Assembly: GCA_003290165.1 (NCBI GenBank) | Contig: QNQO01000519.1 | Span: forward strand, 620,001 to 684,000 | Reading direction: 5' to 3' | Length of the DNA stretch: 64,000 nucleotides | From: Berberis thunbergii | Lineage: Eukaryota > Streptophyta > Magnoliopsida > Ranunculales > Berberidaceae | Shown here: positions 23,263-35,368 of the stretch, piece by piece | Position numbering within the stretch: position 1 is the stretch's first letter | Layout: each line of letters opens with the position of its first letter | Notes under the pieces: model-generated | Told to the model about the DNA's origin: nothing | The model's input: only the letters and a program-made list of their open reading frames with translations | Database searches by the model: none | Translations under genes and position numbers: made by a program

Positions 23263-24592
23263 AAATGTTGAGGGAAAACAAAAATAAAAATTTAGAGATG
23301 GAAATTTTGATTTCACTTTTAGAGATGGTATTTCAACTGTTTTTAAATACAATGGAAATTTTGATTTCACTATTCTTTTTGAGTTGGTGACGGTGATTGA
23401 TAATTCTCCAAAAGCTCATTCAATTTGATAATTAGAAGAAGATAACACATCAATATCTTGGTTGGATAGAGATTATCAACTCATTGGAAATAATCGCCCT
23501 GAAGATGTTTGGTGGCTTGCTTCACTGGCAGATTCTGAGCTTGTAAGTTTTGATATAGCTGCCTATATATTTGCACTATCTTTTACTCTTTCCTTTTTAG
23601 TAAAACACTATAAGTTTGTTTTTGTGTTTTGATTATCTAAAGTTTTTTTTTTTGTATATTTGCCAATTCCATTGTTTCATTCTATTCAAAATTTGTATAT
23701 ATATGAATGATGAACATTCATGAAGTTTGTAAAAATCACACGTGGCTAAGATAGAATTAGGGATTCATGTTTTTGTTATACGGCTGATTAATATAAATGA
23801 GCAAGGATGAGAAGAAGAAGAAGAAGAAGAAGAAGAAGAAGAAGAAGAAGAAGAAGAAGAGGAGGAGGAGGAGATGATGAGAGGGTATAAACCAGATGAG
23901 AATATGAATAAATACTCATTGTGAGATGCAACCGGTGGGATATGAGTGGCTGCAAGATCTGGACCACCATATTTTTCGAATTTCATTATTTTTTAACGGT
24001 GAGATTCAATTGAAATATAAAATATTACAATGACCGCCAAGCGGCAGCCCCTTACAAAGGTTAATACAAGCAACCCGATCCCATACAGTTTGTTAGCACC
24101 AAGTTCAATGATCCCTTATTCATTGTTAGTTTCGATCTCCTTGTCTATATCAACAAATCTTCTTCATAAGCGTAATCTGAAGAAGTGTTGTCATTGCAAG
24201 CCGCCATTTGACCATATGTGTTCTTAATATCACCAAGGTTTAAAAAAGCTTAATCAGGCACTGTGTCGATATCTTTCATGAAGAGTGAAGTGCAAGTGAG
24301 GCACTATAAAAATTGTAGTTGATGTATCTATATAATATAGCAGGTAGGTTTTTGTTTATCTTGGTGACAAAAATAGCTAAGGGCTAAGATTGAAAGTTGA
24401 AAATTTATTAGGGGTCAAGATTTGTACTCGCATGATGTCATGGTTTGTAAACAACTACGGTATTCCCCATGCCTTTGGCATTCAAATTGTTTGATAGGGT
24501 TGAGAATTTTCAAGTTTTGACAGGGGTATTTCACAATATAAATGTATAAATTTGAAATTGCACGCAATGGAAAATACTCAAAAACCCAACTG
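23263..24592. other. Unassigned stretch with one exon-like fragment and a (GAA)n tract
   Basis: Around 23437-23542 the plus strand reads TSISWLDRDYQLIGNN followed by RPEDVWWLASLADSEL and ends at a consensus GTAAGT donor (GT at 23543). It looks like a captured or degenerate host exon, but I cannot name the family. The remainder is AT-rich spacer with nothing recognised. Confidence 0.4.
23814..23876. repeat. (GAA)n / (GGA)n microsatellite
   Basis: About 16 perfect GAA units followed by four GGA units. The serine- and leucine-rich minus-strand frames here are artefacts of this tract. Confidence 0.95.
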
Positions 24593-24600
24593 TAAATGTG

Positions 24601-26003
24601 TAGGGGTGGGCAAACGGGTCGTCGATCCGCGGGTTCAACTCGAACCGGACCGTTTTGCTCTAAACGGTCCGGATTTCAATCATAAGTTTTTACATACGGT
24701 TCGGATCGGTCCGGATCCGTTATAAAACAGTCCGGTCCCGGTTCCTATTTTTAAAAACCAAACGGTCCGGGTTAGACCCGTTTCAAATCAGATTAGTTAT
24801 AAAAACCTAAATATGGAACTAAGTAACCTAACTGTCTAACAAAACTCCTTTACTCTTTCGAAAATTACTCTTTACTCCTTTCCTACCCTAGCAAACAAAG
24901 CTCTTTTGCAGTTTTGCTTTACTCTTCAAGTCTTTAGAAGAGAAGAGAAGTGAGAGCACCCTCCCTCCACCCGCAGGCCGCCTTCCCTTCTTCAGATCTG
25001 TGCCATGAGAGAATCAGAGATCAACTTGTTGTAGGCCTCCATAATATTCACACTCGTCCAAAACAGATTTGTCTCTCCTCTGCTCTGCATCATCAGCTCT
25101 TCAGATCTGTCTCTCCTCTGCATCATTGATTCTACAGAAGCTTTTATTAAGTTTCTTCAACTGGTCTTTCACCATACCATTACCCACTAACGGACGAAGT
25201 CTCTTCCGATCATTGTCGATTAAAGAGTTGAGCTTTCCAAACACAACTCCAAAGAAGGGACATACCACTCGACCTGCTTCCATGATCTCTCTCTCACACA
25301 ACTGGTTCTCCTCTTCAAATTATTAGCTAACAGAGAAAAGGTTTTGTATGATGCTTGTATTATTCTCCTCTTCAATTGCTAACAGAGAAGAGTCAATTTT
25401 GGAAAAACACAGTTGTTATTGTTAAATATGGAGTGTGCCGATCTGTGGTGAGGAGATTGATGATGGAGTGCGCCTTCCTCTTTAGATCTACTCCTTCCTC
25501 TTCAGATCTAGTCCTTCCTCACGACCCTATGGATGATGATTTCTGTTGAGCGCCTTCCTCTTTAGATCTACTCCTTCCTCTTCAGATCTACTCCTTCCTC
25601 ACGACCCTATGGATCGATGATTTTTGGATGATGTTGATCGATGATTTCTGGATGATTTCTGTTGATGGATGATTTCTGGATGATGGATGTTGATCGATTT
25701 TGTATGAATATGATGGATCTCTTGTGGATCGAACCAAATTTATTTTTCTGTTTTTTTAATGCAATTTTTCTATTCTTGATTGAATTTCTTATGGATCTGT
25801 ATGAATATGACGGATAAAATTTTTGTATGAATATGATTGGAAGTTTGGAACCGTGGAACCGAACCGTTTAGAACGGTTCGAGTTAGGTTCGGTTCCAATT
25901 ATCAAAATGAAGGGATCCGGACCGAACCGGATTCGTTAAAATGTAAACGGTTCGAGTTAGGTTCCTTCAAATTTGGAACCGATCCGGACCGTGCCCACCC
26001 CTA
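24601..26003. mobile_element. Non-autonomous hAT element, 1,403 bp
   Basis: Left end TAGGGGTGGGCAAACGGG and right end GTGCCCACCCCTA are terminal inverted repeats of a common plant hAT type. They are flanked by a perfect 8-bp duplication TAAATGTG (24593-24600 and 26004-26011). Both subterminal regions are packed with CCGGTCCGG/AACCGGACCG motifs (24,630-24,780 and 25,850-25,990). The interior has short open frames but no hAT transposase motifs. Confidence 0.9.
25468..25625. repeat. Two tandem copies of an about 85-bp unit inside the hAT element
   Basis: CGCCTTCCTCTTTAGATCTA then TTCAGATCTA and CACGACCCTATGGAT occurs from 25468 and again from 25551. Short GATGATTTCTG repeats follow to 25680. 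Confidence 0.85.
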
Positions 26004-26119
26004 TAAATGTGTACAAATCAAACTAAATATAGTAAGAAAATAAAAATAAATAAATAAACTTACACTTATGAGAAATTGAAAGCGAGAGAGATGAATGAGT
26101 GTAAATGATGGTTAAGAGA

Positions 26120-27015
26120 AATTGAAAGATGAGAAATTGTGTAGGGTCGTTAGATATTTATGTTGTGTAAATCTCAGCCGTCTTTTATCTCTCACCTAAA
26201 ACACAATTCTGATTTGTAATATAGATATAGACTAGAGTATTCTCTATGTTGTTGGCACGATAAAAGCTTAAAACTTGTCAAAACATGATCACCTCACCAC
26301 TATCAACATTTGAAGAAAAATAAATAAATATCAAAATGTTGGGTATGGGAATTGAACCCATGCACTCTTATTGATGATTGATTGAAGGTAAGACATAAAT
26401 ACTAACTTTAAGTCTCAACCATTAGATGAAACGAATTTCAGCCGTCTTTTACGTCCAACCCCAATAACAAATCTGAATTGTAATATAGACTAGGGTATTT
26501 CCCATGTCGTTGGCACCCCACATACAAATTGTTTTCCAAAATATGGAGTTCAGGGCCTTTGTTTCAGTGCGTATTTAGATGATCGTTTCATACTTTGATT
26601 AATATTGAAAAATACGATGTGGAATGTTTGAGACGCATATTTTGAAAACTTAAGTATTTTGTATTGATCATTGATTCCATTGGAAACATCTTCAAAAATG
26701 CATTCCAACAATATCAAGTTTACTAATATCCAAATATTAAGTAGATAGTTTTGGAAATTTTAATTTTGAAAAAAAAAAACAAACAAAATTTTCTCTCTCT
26801 GCCACATGTTCATTCTACCAACTTTTTTACATCATTTTATTTGCCCTTTTACATATTTTATAATTATGACACATGCCATTATAGAGAACAAATCTCAGCC
26901 CTCAAGATCTCCCCAACTTTCAATCCTAGCTCTCTTTTATCTCATGAATAGTAAAACATCATTCTTATTTGTAATATAGATATAGACTAGCATATTACCT
27001 GTGATGTTGGCACTT
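26120..27015. repeat. Three copies of a dispersed repeat (TTGTAATATAGA...ACTAG)
   Basis: A module with AATCTCAGCC, a pyrimidine-rich middle, TTGTAATATAGATATAGACTAG and then a GTTGGCAC phrase occurs ending near 26262, 26513 and 27013. Similar wording is found near 58,190-58,265, and part of it near 24,460. The TAGACTAG end resembles the CTAG 3' ends of Helitrons, but no hairpin or TC start was established. No gene is present in 26012-27400. Confidence 0.55.
26330..26430 (-). repeat. tRNA-like (SINE-type) module
   Basis: On the minus strand, GGGTTCAATTCCC (around 26346-26358) fits a polymerase III B box. TAATGGTTGAGA about 60 bases upstream weakly fits an A box. It may be the head of a SINE, or a coincidental motif within the dispersed repeat. 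Confidence 0.3.
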
Positions 27016-27371
27016 ATTATCATGATGAAAAAGATGATGTAAGTGGGATATAGTGGGCGGGATTTATTATCATGAAATCACATTAAAAAGAACAATTTTA
27101 AAGAAAAATAAAAATGCAATTACTATCACAAAGAAAATATAATTTACAATGACAAAATGAGCCATACTAAAAATAGCCACATGTGGGAATTGTTGTAATT
27201 TTTGTACGCATACTAAGATAAGTTATAAGCACACTTATTGATTAATTTAATTTTTAAATAAAAAAATCAATTTGGATCATAAAGTTGCAATTGTAGTGGT
27301 CCGTATGTGTGCCTTATTAGTTTTACTAAGGTCACAACCCCACCACCCACTCCCTCTCTCTCTTTTAATTC

Positions 27372-28791
27372 CCATTTGTAGTAAGTTCCTTTTGGCACTT
27401 AGGGCTAGGATTGAAAACTATACCGACGGTTCATTTTTTCACCTAAACCGTTAACCAAATCGACTTTGGTCAGTTTCAAAATTTTCAAACCGAAACCGAA
27501 TCGACTATTAATAAAATCAACCAAAACTGAACTGAACTAATTCTAATTTATGTAAACCATAACCGAACCGACTAAAATCACAATAAAACCAAACCGATCG
27601 ACTATTTTAAAAATATTACATTATTGACGCCTTCCTAGCTCCTGAACTAGCATACTAGAAGGAAATTTATGAATAACGGTTTTACCCATTGAGAATCTAT
27701 CATTGGTCTTCTTCTTCTTAGCTAATAGGCGTGGTTGGTGTTTAAAGGCTAGAACTGGATTACTCTTCCCCGAATTTAAGGTGAGCAAATGGGGTCCTAA
27801 AACCCCAAGAAGATCTTTCTTAATATAATAAAAGGCAAACTAAGAGGGGTTCACACTTACTTACACCCCACGGTGAATTCTTAAACCCGTCCTCAGTCTG
27901 TTTTTCACTCCAAAGTCGGGTTCATGTTTAAAGGATATAAATCGATCACCCTTGCTCGACTTGACAAGTCAGTATTCTGGAATCCATTTTTCAAGTAGAA
28001 GGTACTATAGAGAGAAAGAATCCCACTTTTGCTTGCCTATCCGATGCCCTTTTTTCATTGCGAGTGGAACGATCGGTCGAGTTGACTTGTTCGAAATTGT
28101 GTTGTAGTACGCTCTTGGCCATGAAAGATGGAATTAAAGGAACCCTTCAATTATAGTTGAAAGAGTTGATTAAGTTGAGTTTGAGTTTGAGTTGCAGAGA
28201 GTGAGTTTTTGGAAAAGGAGATACGTGAGTTGATGAAGTGAAAAAGGCTTGATCGGGTACCATCTTGTGATCGATTCCTCTCTCATGACTCTATGTTTCA
28301 TCTTCCCCACCACCTACAGTGTATTCCCCGTCAGCTACAACATATTGCCCACTCCCTTCCTATTTACCTCTCTCTTCCCATGACTATATTCCCTCTCAAG
28401 TGGTATTGGACTTTTGGTTGTACTTTCTGAATCTTCATATTGTAAATGGTATGACTTCATGTGGCATGGCATTTTTTCATTATGGATTGGCTCAGGATGG
28501 ACTTGTGGGAATATATATTATTTATTATATATATTCAGTCAGCTCAGTTTTGTCAGTGAAAATCACATAGAAACCGAAAATCGAATGGACCACTTCGATT
28601 TTGAATTTTTTTAAAAGCGAAACCGAACAGATAGATTCGATTTTGATGGGTTCGGTCGGTTTGGTCGGTTTTTTGTTTAGCCCTACTTAGGGCACTTAAC
28701 TCCCTGGAGTGAGGAAGCGAAGGGGAAAGATGGAGGAATTATTTCAGTTCAAGAACCATTTGTAGTAAGTTCCTTTTGGCACTTAGGGCTT
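27372..28791. repeat. 34-bp direct repeat bracketing the hAT-like element
   Basis: CATTTGTAGTAAGTTCCTTTTGGCACTTAGGGCT-type sequence occurs once at 27372-27406, ending at the left target site, and once at 28758-28791, about 70 bp beyond the right end. It is too long for a hAT target duplication, so a local duplication is likely. Confidence 0.8.
27406..28685. mobile_element. hAT-like element, 1,280 bp
   Basis: Left end TAGGATTGAAAACTATACCGA and inverted right end TAGGGCTAAACAAAAAACCGA are imperfect terminal repeats. A perfect 8-bp duplication CTTAGGGC lies at 27398-27405 and 28686-28693. Both subterminal parts are rich in ACCGAAACCGAA/TCGGTTTGGTCGG motifs. The middle (27,650-28,180) has a different, more balanced base composition. 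No transposase was found. Confidence 0.8.
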
Positions 28792-31580
28792 TTTGTGTAT
28801 AAAACAAATTTTACAGAGAAAACTCAAAAGAGCATAAAAAATAGAAATAAAGAGGAGGTCCAAATCAGTAAATCGTGAAAGTTGAGCAACTTATCTCTTC
28901 AAATTTTTATTTTTGAGTTGTTTAGCACAAAAGAGGAGAGTTTGGTCAATTTTGAGGTGTTTACTCTTCTTTAAGTTGTTCATTACTGAATAAAGAAGGG
29001 AGAGGTTGCGTCAGTAAGAGAGGGTTTGAGAGAAGAAAGAAGGGGAAAAAGAGGAGTAATTATAGAAAGAGTGAGAGAGATGGAGGTTTGTGAGAAAAGT
29101 AAAGGAAAAGTGTGGAGTCAGAGGAAGTAACGGGGACGTGAATATTTAACATAAGTTCAGCCAGAGATATAACTTTGCCACGAATGACATACATACTGTA
29201 TACAGTGTCCATGAACAGGAAAACACTTCTTTGAATTGTAAGAGAGATTATAACTAAGATGATAAAAGAAATGGTAGAAAGAATAGTACAACCTATGTGG
29301 AAGAAGATGTGATCGACATGTAGTGGAGAAAGAAAATGTGTTAATTTAGATTCCCAAACTTAAAATCACTATAACTTTTTTTTGTTCAATTGTCTGATTT
29401 CGAAAACTTGGCACTTTTTAAGTTATTTCAAATAACACTAATGATCAATACAAAAGTTTGAAAATTTAAATAATCTTTCTTTCCAAGCAATTAAATTTGA
29501 TAGAGTCTGATTAAAATGTTTATAAAGATTAACCGAGTTTAACATACATTAAAACCATTGAATTTTAGCTTACATGCTAAAATACGACTTTAATTGAATA
29601 TTTATTTTAATTGATTTAGATAAAATTGATAGAGTAATTTGGAGACATAAATAATCATATAAAAAATTAATAATAATGAGTGTCGTAGGCATGGGAAATA
29701 AGCTAGTGCTAATTAAATAGTGAAAAAGAACTCATAAAAATGAGAATATTATAAATGTATACTATTTAATGAAACAAGCAATATACAAGCATAATGAAGA
29801 AGAAATACCTTAATGAAGGCATTGAGCATTGTGTAATTAATCCTTGATATATGTTACTAAACAAAAATATGGACACCATATAAACATATTCATGCACAAC
29901 CTAACGCTAGATTACTACAAAAGCCATAACACAATCATAAATCATAACCAAAACACATTAGACATCATCAATAGCTTTAAAGTTACAAAAAACTTCAAGA
30001 TAAAGCGAAGAAATATTCATAATCTACAAGTCACAAAAAAATATTAAAACACATGACTTACAACATAATCATTGTGGTTAGGGGTAAAGGTCAAACTGAA
30101 CTTATAGTTTATTTATTTATTTTTAAAACACATGCTTAAATTAAAGGTTGAGTCTCACAGTGTCTCATTAAGCCACATTAGGGCTCTGTGTGGTTTGATG
30201 CTAACCAACCTTAAGACATAGCCTCAATATGATTTTTTAAAAGGTGACCAATTTTTACACCACCTATTCCCTTCTTTCACACCTCCATTCCCCATCATTC
30301 TGTCTAACCCACCACCTACTATTTGACACCACGAATAAAAGGGGTTTCTTTTTTTCTCTCACCCTTTATTCTCATCTTAGTCCCCTCCCCTTTTTTCACC
30401 TCTCTTATTATGAACAAAGATGAAGCCACAACATCCACCCCGCCTTGCCCTTTCCAGCCCCCATCCTCGTGCATGCATGTGCGAGGGAGAAGGAAAAAAA
30501 TGAGAAGAGAGGAAAAGAAGAAGGGGGAAAGAAAAAAGCTTGGGGTAATTGAGGCCAGTGGTTGTGGGGCGGGTGGGCGCGGCGGGTGTTTTTATTCTTG
30601 GGAAGAGAGAAAAAGAAAAAGAAGAGATAAGAAGAATGGGGGAGGGGCAATGCAGCCAACAGGGTGGGGTAGTGCCTTTGTTGGTTGATGTTCTTGAGAA
30701 TAGAGGAAAAGATATGGTGAGAGAGAAGATATGACCCTTTTATTGGTGGTCCTTTAGCAGGTCAAAAAGGGGTGGTGGTGTCAGAAAGTGGGATCAGTAG
30801 CCCTTGGCTGAGATAAAGCTTACTTGTTACCACTTATTCTCAAAAGTAAGCATATTCAAATCTTGGAATGGATATCCACTTGTGCAAACTACCAAAGATT
30901 TTGTGTCTTTTTTTGCAGCATTGCATTCCACGCTAATTTTTAAATTACGATTGGGAGGCTTTCATAGCAGAGAAGCTTTGTTTTATCACTCTTCTACTTG
31001 ATATCACCACTCACCCGTCTGATCAACTTGAAATTCTTTCTTACCTAGTGGTTCTTGATATTTATCATCCAGTTCAATTCTTCTCTATGAGTTGTCTCCT
31101 ATGTAGTCATAGGCACGCTTAGGAGCCCACTCCCCCCCTCCCCCCAAAAAAAATAATAGAAAAAAATTCAGGGTACCTTTTTTTTCCTAGGCACGACTCG
31201 CTAAGTTGTATCCCTAATCACTCGCCTAGATGTGGACTATGTGAATGTGAGCACCCAAGTCAGCATTGTCGCAACACACATGTCAATCAAGAGTATTCAT
31301 TTATTTATTTGTTTTTACACAAAAAATTATAAGGCTATAAAACCCATTCCTTTGTGGTTTAACAACAAAATAGGGCCAAGGATTTTGCCTGTAAGACACA
31401 TTGTGGGTTTTCAACCTTTGGTAGTTTAATCGCTACATGGCCAAGGGCGAGTTGTTGAATACGTATGAATTAATTAAAAAAATTACATTTTTTATATACT
31501 CGTAATTATTTACTACAAAAAAAAATTAACAATCCAAGATATCGAAGCGCATCATAATATAAATGAGCATCATTGTTGTC
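28792..31580. other. No recognisable gene
   Basis: AT-rich sequence with purine-rich patches (28,980-29,110; 30,490-30,720) and simple TTTA repeats near 30,110. The open frames here are low-complexity, with basic, Lys/Arg-rich translations. 31,085-31,225 has CTAGGC/GCCTAGA-like wording that could be an old MITE end. Nothing firmer is supported. Confidence 0.5.
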
Positions 31581-31591
31581 AAAAAAATAAG

Positions 31592-31655
31592 AATGATTGA
31601 CAACGAAAAACCCCAACATGAATATATCAAATTGTCAAATGTAAGTTATGGTCAA
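31592..31655. repeat. Repeat X, left copy
   Basis: From GATTGACAACGAAAAACCCC to GTAAGTTATGG. It is about 80% identical to 58030-58092. One copy lies just outside the left LTR of element D and the other just outside its right LTR. Confidence 0.7.
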
Positions 31656-31694
31656 AAAAATAATAATGGTTGTGATGTAATTAGAATATGTAGT

Positions 31695-32233
31695 AATAGT
31701 AATTATGGTCAAAGCTCGAAGATTTGGGTCGTTCCTGAGAAACTTAAAAATTATTCATGAAAGATACAAATACAGAATGCCCAATAGTGTTCGGCCCCAA
31801 CCACCATGCTCAGCTGAGTACACGAGCTTGCGGGAGATGTGTCTCCAAACAGGAAGTTACAACCACCAATGGGAGGTTACAACCATCTACGAAAGTTACA
31901 ACTACCTAAGAGAAATTACAATCGCCTGCAAATAAATGACTTACTCATCTACCACACATCTCACTCATCTGCCATATGTCCCACTCATCTGTAGCAGTCG
32001 ACTCATTCTATTTCTATAAATATCCAAACACAAAGCTATTTGGAGGTAACACTTTCTTGATTTACAATTATCTCTTAAAGTACTGATAAAAATTACTTTT
32101 CTAAAGGCATTGTTCCAACTTTGGCATCGGAGTCCCCATGGCAGGCACCACACAAGTGTCAAGAATTAATCTCCATCTAATGAAGATTGTTCCACGTGAT
32201 TAGAACTTGATATGATGGAAATTTGCAACCACA
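31695..32233 (+). repeat. 5' LTR of element B
   Basis: From about AAGATTTGGGTCGTTCC it aligns with the inverted LTRs of element A, through the CACTCATCTGCCA repeats, TCTATAAATATCC (TATA box near 32014) and GGCATCGGAGTCCCC. It ends GCAACCACA at 32233. Confidence 0.75.
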
Positions 32234-32250
32234 AATTGGTGCTTTCGATG
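32234..32250 (+). promoter_or_regulatory. Primer-binding site of element B
   Basis: AATTGGTGCTTTCGATG directly follows the LTR; compare element A. Confidence 0.5.
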
Positions 32251-32399
32251 CGATCTTGAATCAAACTGATTGCAAGCTCTATTCCTTTGATAATTTTTTT
32301 TATTTATTCACTTTAAATTTTCTTTCACAAACAATTTTATTTTGGAAATTCTTTTTCAATACAATCGTGTGAACTCGAAAACAAACTAAAAAAAATAAT

Positions 32400-34060
32400 G
32401 ATGCACAATCCTCCGCCCGTACTAGGCCACCATCGTCGCCACTGGTTCAGCCGCTACCAGTCGAACAACAACTAGTAGTGGGTCTAACACTGTCGCTTGA
32501 CCATCAATTGCAACCTTATGCCCAACAACCAAGTTCAATGGAGACGACACAACTAGAAAACCTTGCAGGTCAGATCGCTAATTTGACTAAAATATTGGAG
32601 GAACATACCCGTGTGGTAAAATGATTAATGAGGAGTGAACAGCCAAGGCAGAGGATATATTGCCATCTACCAGCAGACTATGTGCATGAGAATTGAAGTA
32701 GTCATCTGTCAAAGAGAAATAACCCTCTAGGAGCATTCACTCGAGATTAGAGCCACGAGTAAATGGGCACTCTAGGCTCAGGCCTCAAACTGGAGTCTAC
32801 TCAATGTTGAGCTCCCAAGCAACTGCACAATTAAGGCTCGGGCCGAAGATGATGCCATATATAAATGGGTGCAAAAGACAAAATCCCGATGGATGCAAAC
32901 AACATAGAGGACCAGATTTGGATCACTATTCTAATTTGTCACAAATACCACATTCAGATACTCGTCAAATCCAGAGGAGCTTTCCGACGAATCCCATTTA
33001 GATTCTACCTCATTCACATGCAGATGAGTTACAACCAAACTTGGAACAGAGTCATCTACCGCTGATAATCGGAACTGAAACCAACATACAACCGATTAGC
33101 AAAATACACATAGGCCTTTGGGAGTAGATCATGTGGCACGAATGGTCAACGAGAAATTGAGCAAGTTTCAAGTTATGGGAAATCCAAATGATGTTCTACA
33201 CAGAGAAGTGGCCTTGGTGAACAATTCACCTTTTACAAATAAAAGGTGAACAATTCACCTTTTACCACACCAACCTTTACCCCTTTCAAATTAGATTCTG
33301 ATCTTGAGAGACACTTGAAACATTTATGAAGTGTCATAAATCTACACAAAAATGATGACCCACTTACGTGCAAAGTATTGGCTATGACTTTACAAAGAAT
33401 AGCCTAAGATTGGTTCCATACTTTGACCCCCCCCCCCCAGTCGATCAACAGTTTTGGAGATCTCTCCCTTGTTTTCACAAAAGAATATTCATCCTACCAA
33501 ACCATCAAAAAACATGCTGACCACCTCTTCAACATGAAAAATAAGTCAAATGAATCACTCAGAGACTTCATCAAAAGATTCAAGTCAGAAAAAGTGAGCA
33601 TAGTTGGGTCTGATGACCAAATTGGATCCTCAGCTTTCAGGAAGGGTTTGCCTGTAGATCGCCATTGTATGGCGAGCTGACAATGAAAATAGGCAAAACT
33701 TTTACAAAAGTATTTTCCATGGCAGAACACTATGCATTGTGGGATATTGAAAAAAACAGTGCCAATGTATTCGATACATTCAAGAAAGATAGTCAACCTG
33801 CACAAAAAAAAGCAAATCAAAAGGAAAGTAAAAAGAATAGCGGTGATAAGTGTAGTGCACGACCCCAATAAGAGACACCTCTACTAGTGGAACATATATA
33901 GAGTTCTCCGTTCTGATCAATCAAATTATCCACGAGATAAAGAACCAACCTTGGTTGAATGACCGCCACCAATGAAGGGAAATCCTGCAAATAGAAATCT
34001 GAATAAATATTGTGCATTCCATGAAGCCACTGGTCATTTGACAAAATAATTTCGAGCATG
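32400..34060 (+). pseudogene. Gag of element B, decayed
   Basis: It begins about 165 bp after the LTR with a Pro/Gln-rich stretch. The core at 33,420-33,680 is open and reads INSFGDLSLVFTKEYSSYQT, then DHLFNMKNKSNESLRDFIKRF and SSAFRKGLPVD, the central domain of retrotransposon gag. Next comes MKIGKTFTKVFSMAEHYAL, then FSVLINQIIHEIKNQPWL at about 33,905-33,960 and the FHEATGHLTK motif near 34,015 that stands where a Zn knuckle is expected. Stops and frame shifts separate the blocks. A run of ten C residues sits at 33,430. Confidence 0.75.
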
Positions 34061-34329
34061 GAAGAACCACCTTGAAAAGTTTGTCAAAGTAGGGCATTGC
34101 ACATAATATGTAGCAAAAAAAAAGCCATTCAGCAAATTGAGGATAGGGTTGCATGAACCCCCAAAAATAATCATAAGAATCAGTGGAGTTTTCGTTGAAT
34201 ATGAACTTTTTGGTTTCACTAATATTGAAAGGAAGCAAAAGATCAAACAACCAACTTAAATTGCCCAAGTGCCAATCACCTCCTCAGTCGATGGTCCCAC
34301 AACTAGCTCATTAACTGAATATCAGATGA

Positions 34330-34423
34330 TCAACTACACCAAAAGCGACTTGCAAGGCCTTGATCTACCACATGAAGACACACTCATCATCAGCATTCAG
34401 ATCGTTTATGTAATGATTGATAC
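34330..34423 (+). pseudogene. Protease of element B, left half
   Basis: KSDLQGLDLPHEDTLIISIQ and IVYVMID lead into the active-site region. The frame is cut by element C at 34424 right after the Asp and resumes at 43728. Confidence 0.65.
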
Positions 34424-35111
34424 TGATGCAATCATTTTCTGCTCCCTGCTTTGACCTTGACATGTAAACCTGCTCACCTACACAAGGAATGCACGTGAGC
34501 CACGGACCAGCGTTGTGGTGGTCGATGGTATTCCGATGCTAAAGTCAGACAGGGATTTGAGGAAGGTGTAATACTATAAACAGGAATTTTGTAGCATACC
34601 TTAGCTTACCAACCTCATGTCTTATTTATAGTGCAGGAGTCCTGGTTCGACAAGGCCATCGATGGTGTAGTTTAGGGAAGAAGATTTTCCTGGATATCAT
34701 TGTCTAATTAGGAGTCATGTTGTGGAGGGAAATTTCCTTGTTAGCCGTGTGCTTCTAGATACACGGGAGATAGTTCCCATTCTGAGAGTGGTCTATAGGT
34801 AGAAGTCTCTATATGTGATTCGTGCTCTAAAATATGCTTCCTAGTTGGAAGCTAAAAGTCGTTTTAGTTGTTCGTCTGAAGCTAATCCTTGAGATACTTT
34901 CCTTAAAAGTTCTTATGGGTATTGAGGATAGTTGTGAGACACGTGGGCCTAGCAGGCTGTAAGAATTTGGATCCCTTTGGCGGATTGCATTGAGTGGGTT
35001 TAGAACTGCTTGGGTCGGATCAGTGTTGGGCTGACACTAGGGCTTATCTGTCCTCGAGATCATCATGACACATGTAGCACACAAATTTGAGGCTGTTTTG
35101 GTGTATCATCA
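34424..35111 (-). repeat. 3' LTR of element C, 688 bp
   Basis: It starts TGATGCAATCAT and ends TGTATCATCA. It shares long phrases with 43081-43727, including GATTTGAGGAA, GCCATCGATGG, GGGAGATAGTTCCCATTC and GAATTTGG. It is about 40 bp longer than the right copy near its left end. Confidence 0.9.
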
Positions 35112-35368
35112 GCTACACCCCCGAGTTAGTAAGCCATCACATCGGTTCGCTAAGTCATATCTTGAAAAGATTTGTCGCTCATGATGATTGAGTCTAAATC
35201 GTTGCTTGAGCTGCACACTTTATTAATTGAACGTGCATCGATTTGGTGGAGAAAAGGTGGGAATCCTTTCCCTGTTTAGGTCATCCTTCGTGTGGAAACT
35301 ACTCTTCTATTCTCTTAGAGATCATGTTTTGTCTATCTTCTGATTGAGAAGACTGTTTCATCTTCTTC

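Noticed and set aside
23765..23986. Poly-Ser and poly-Leu minus-strand frames
   Set aside because: Artefact of the (GAA)n tract at 23814-23876.
30323..30734. Plus-strand frames with a Lys/Arg-rich protein
   Set aside because: Purine-rich low-complexity DNA; no domain, no supporting splice signals.
33494..33868. Minus-strand 124-residue hydrophobic frame resembling a membrane protein
   Set aside because: Antisense shadow of the gag core of element B.
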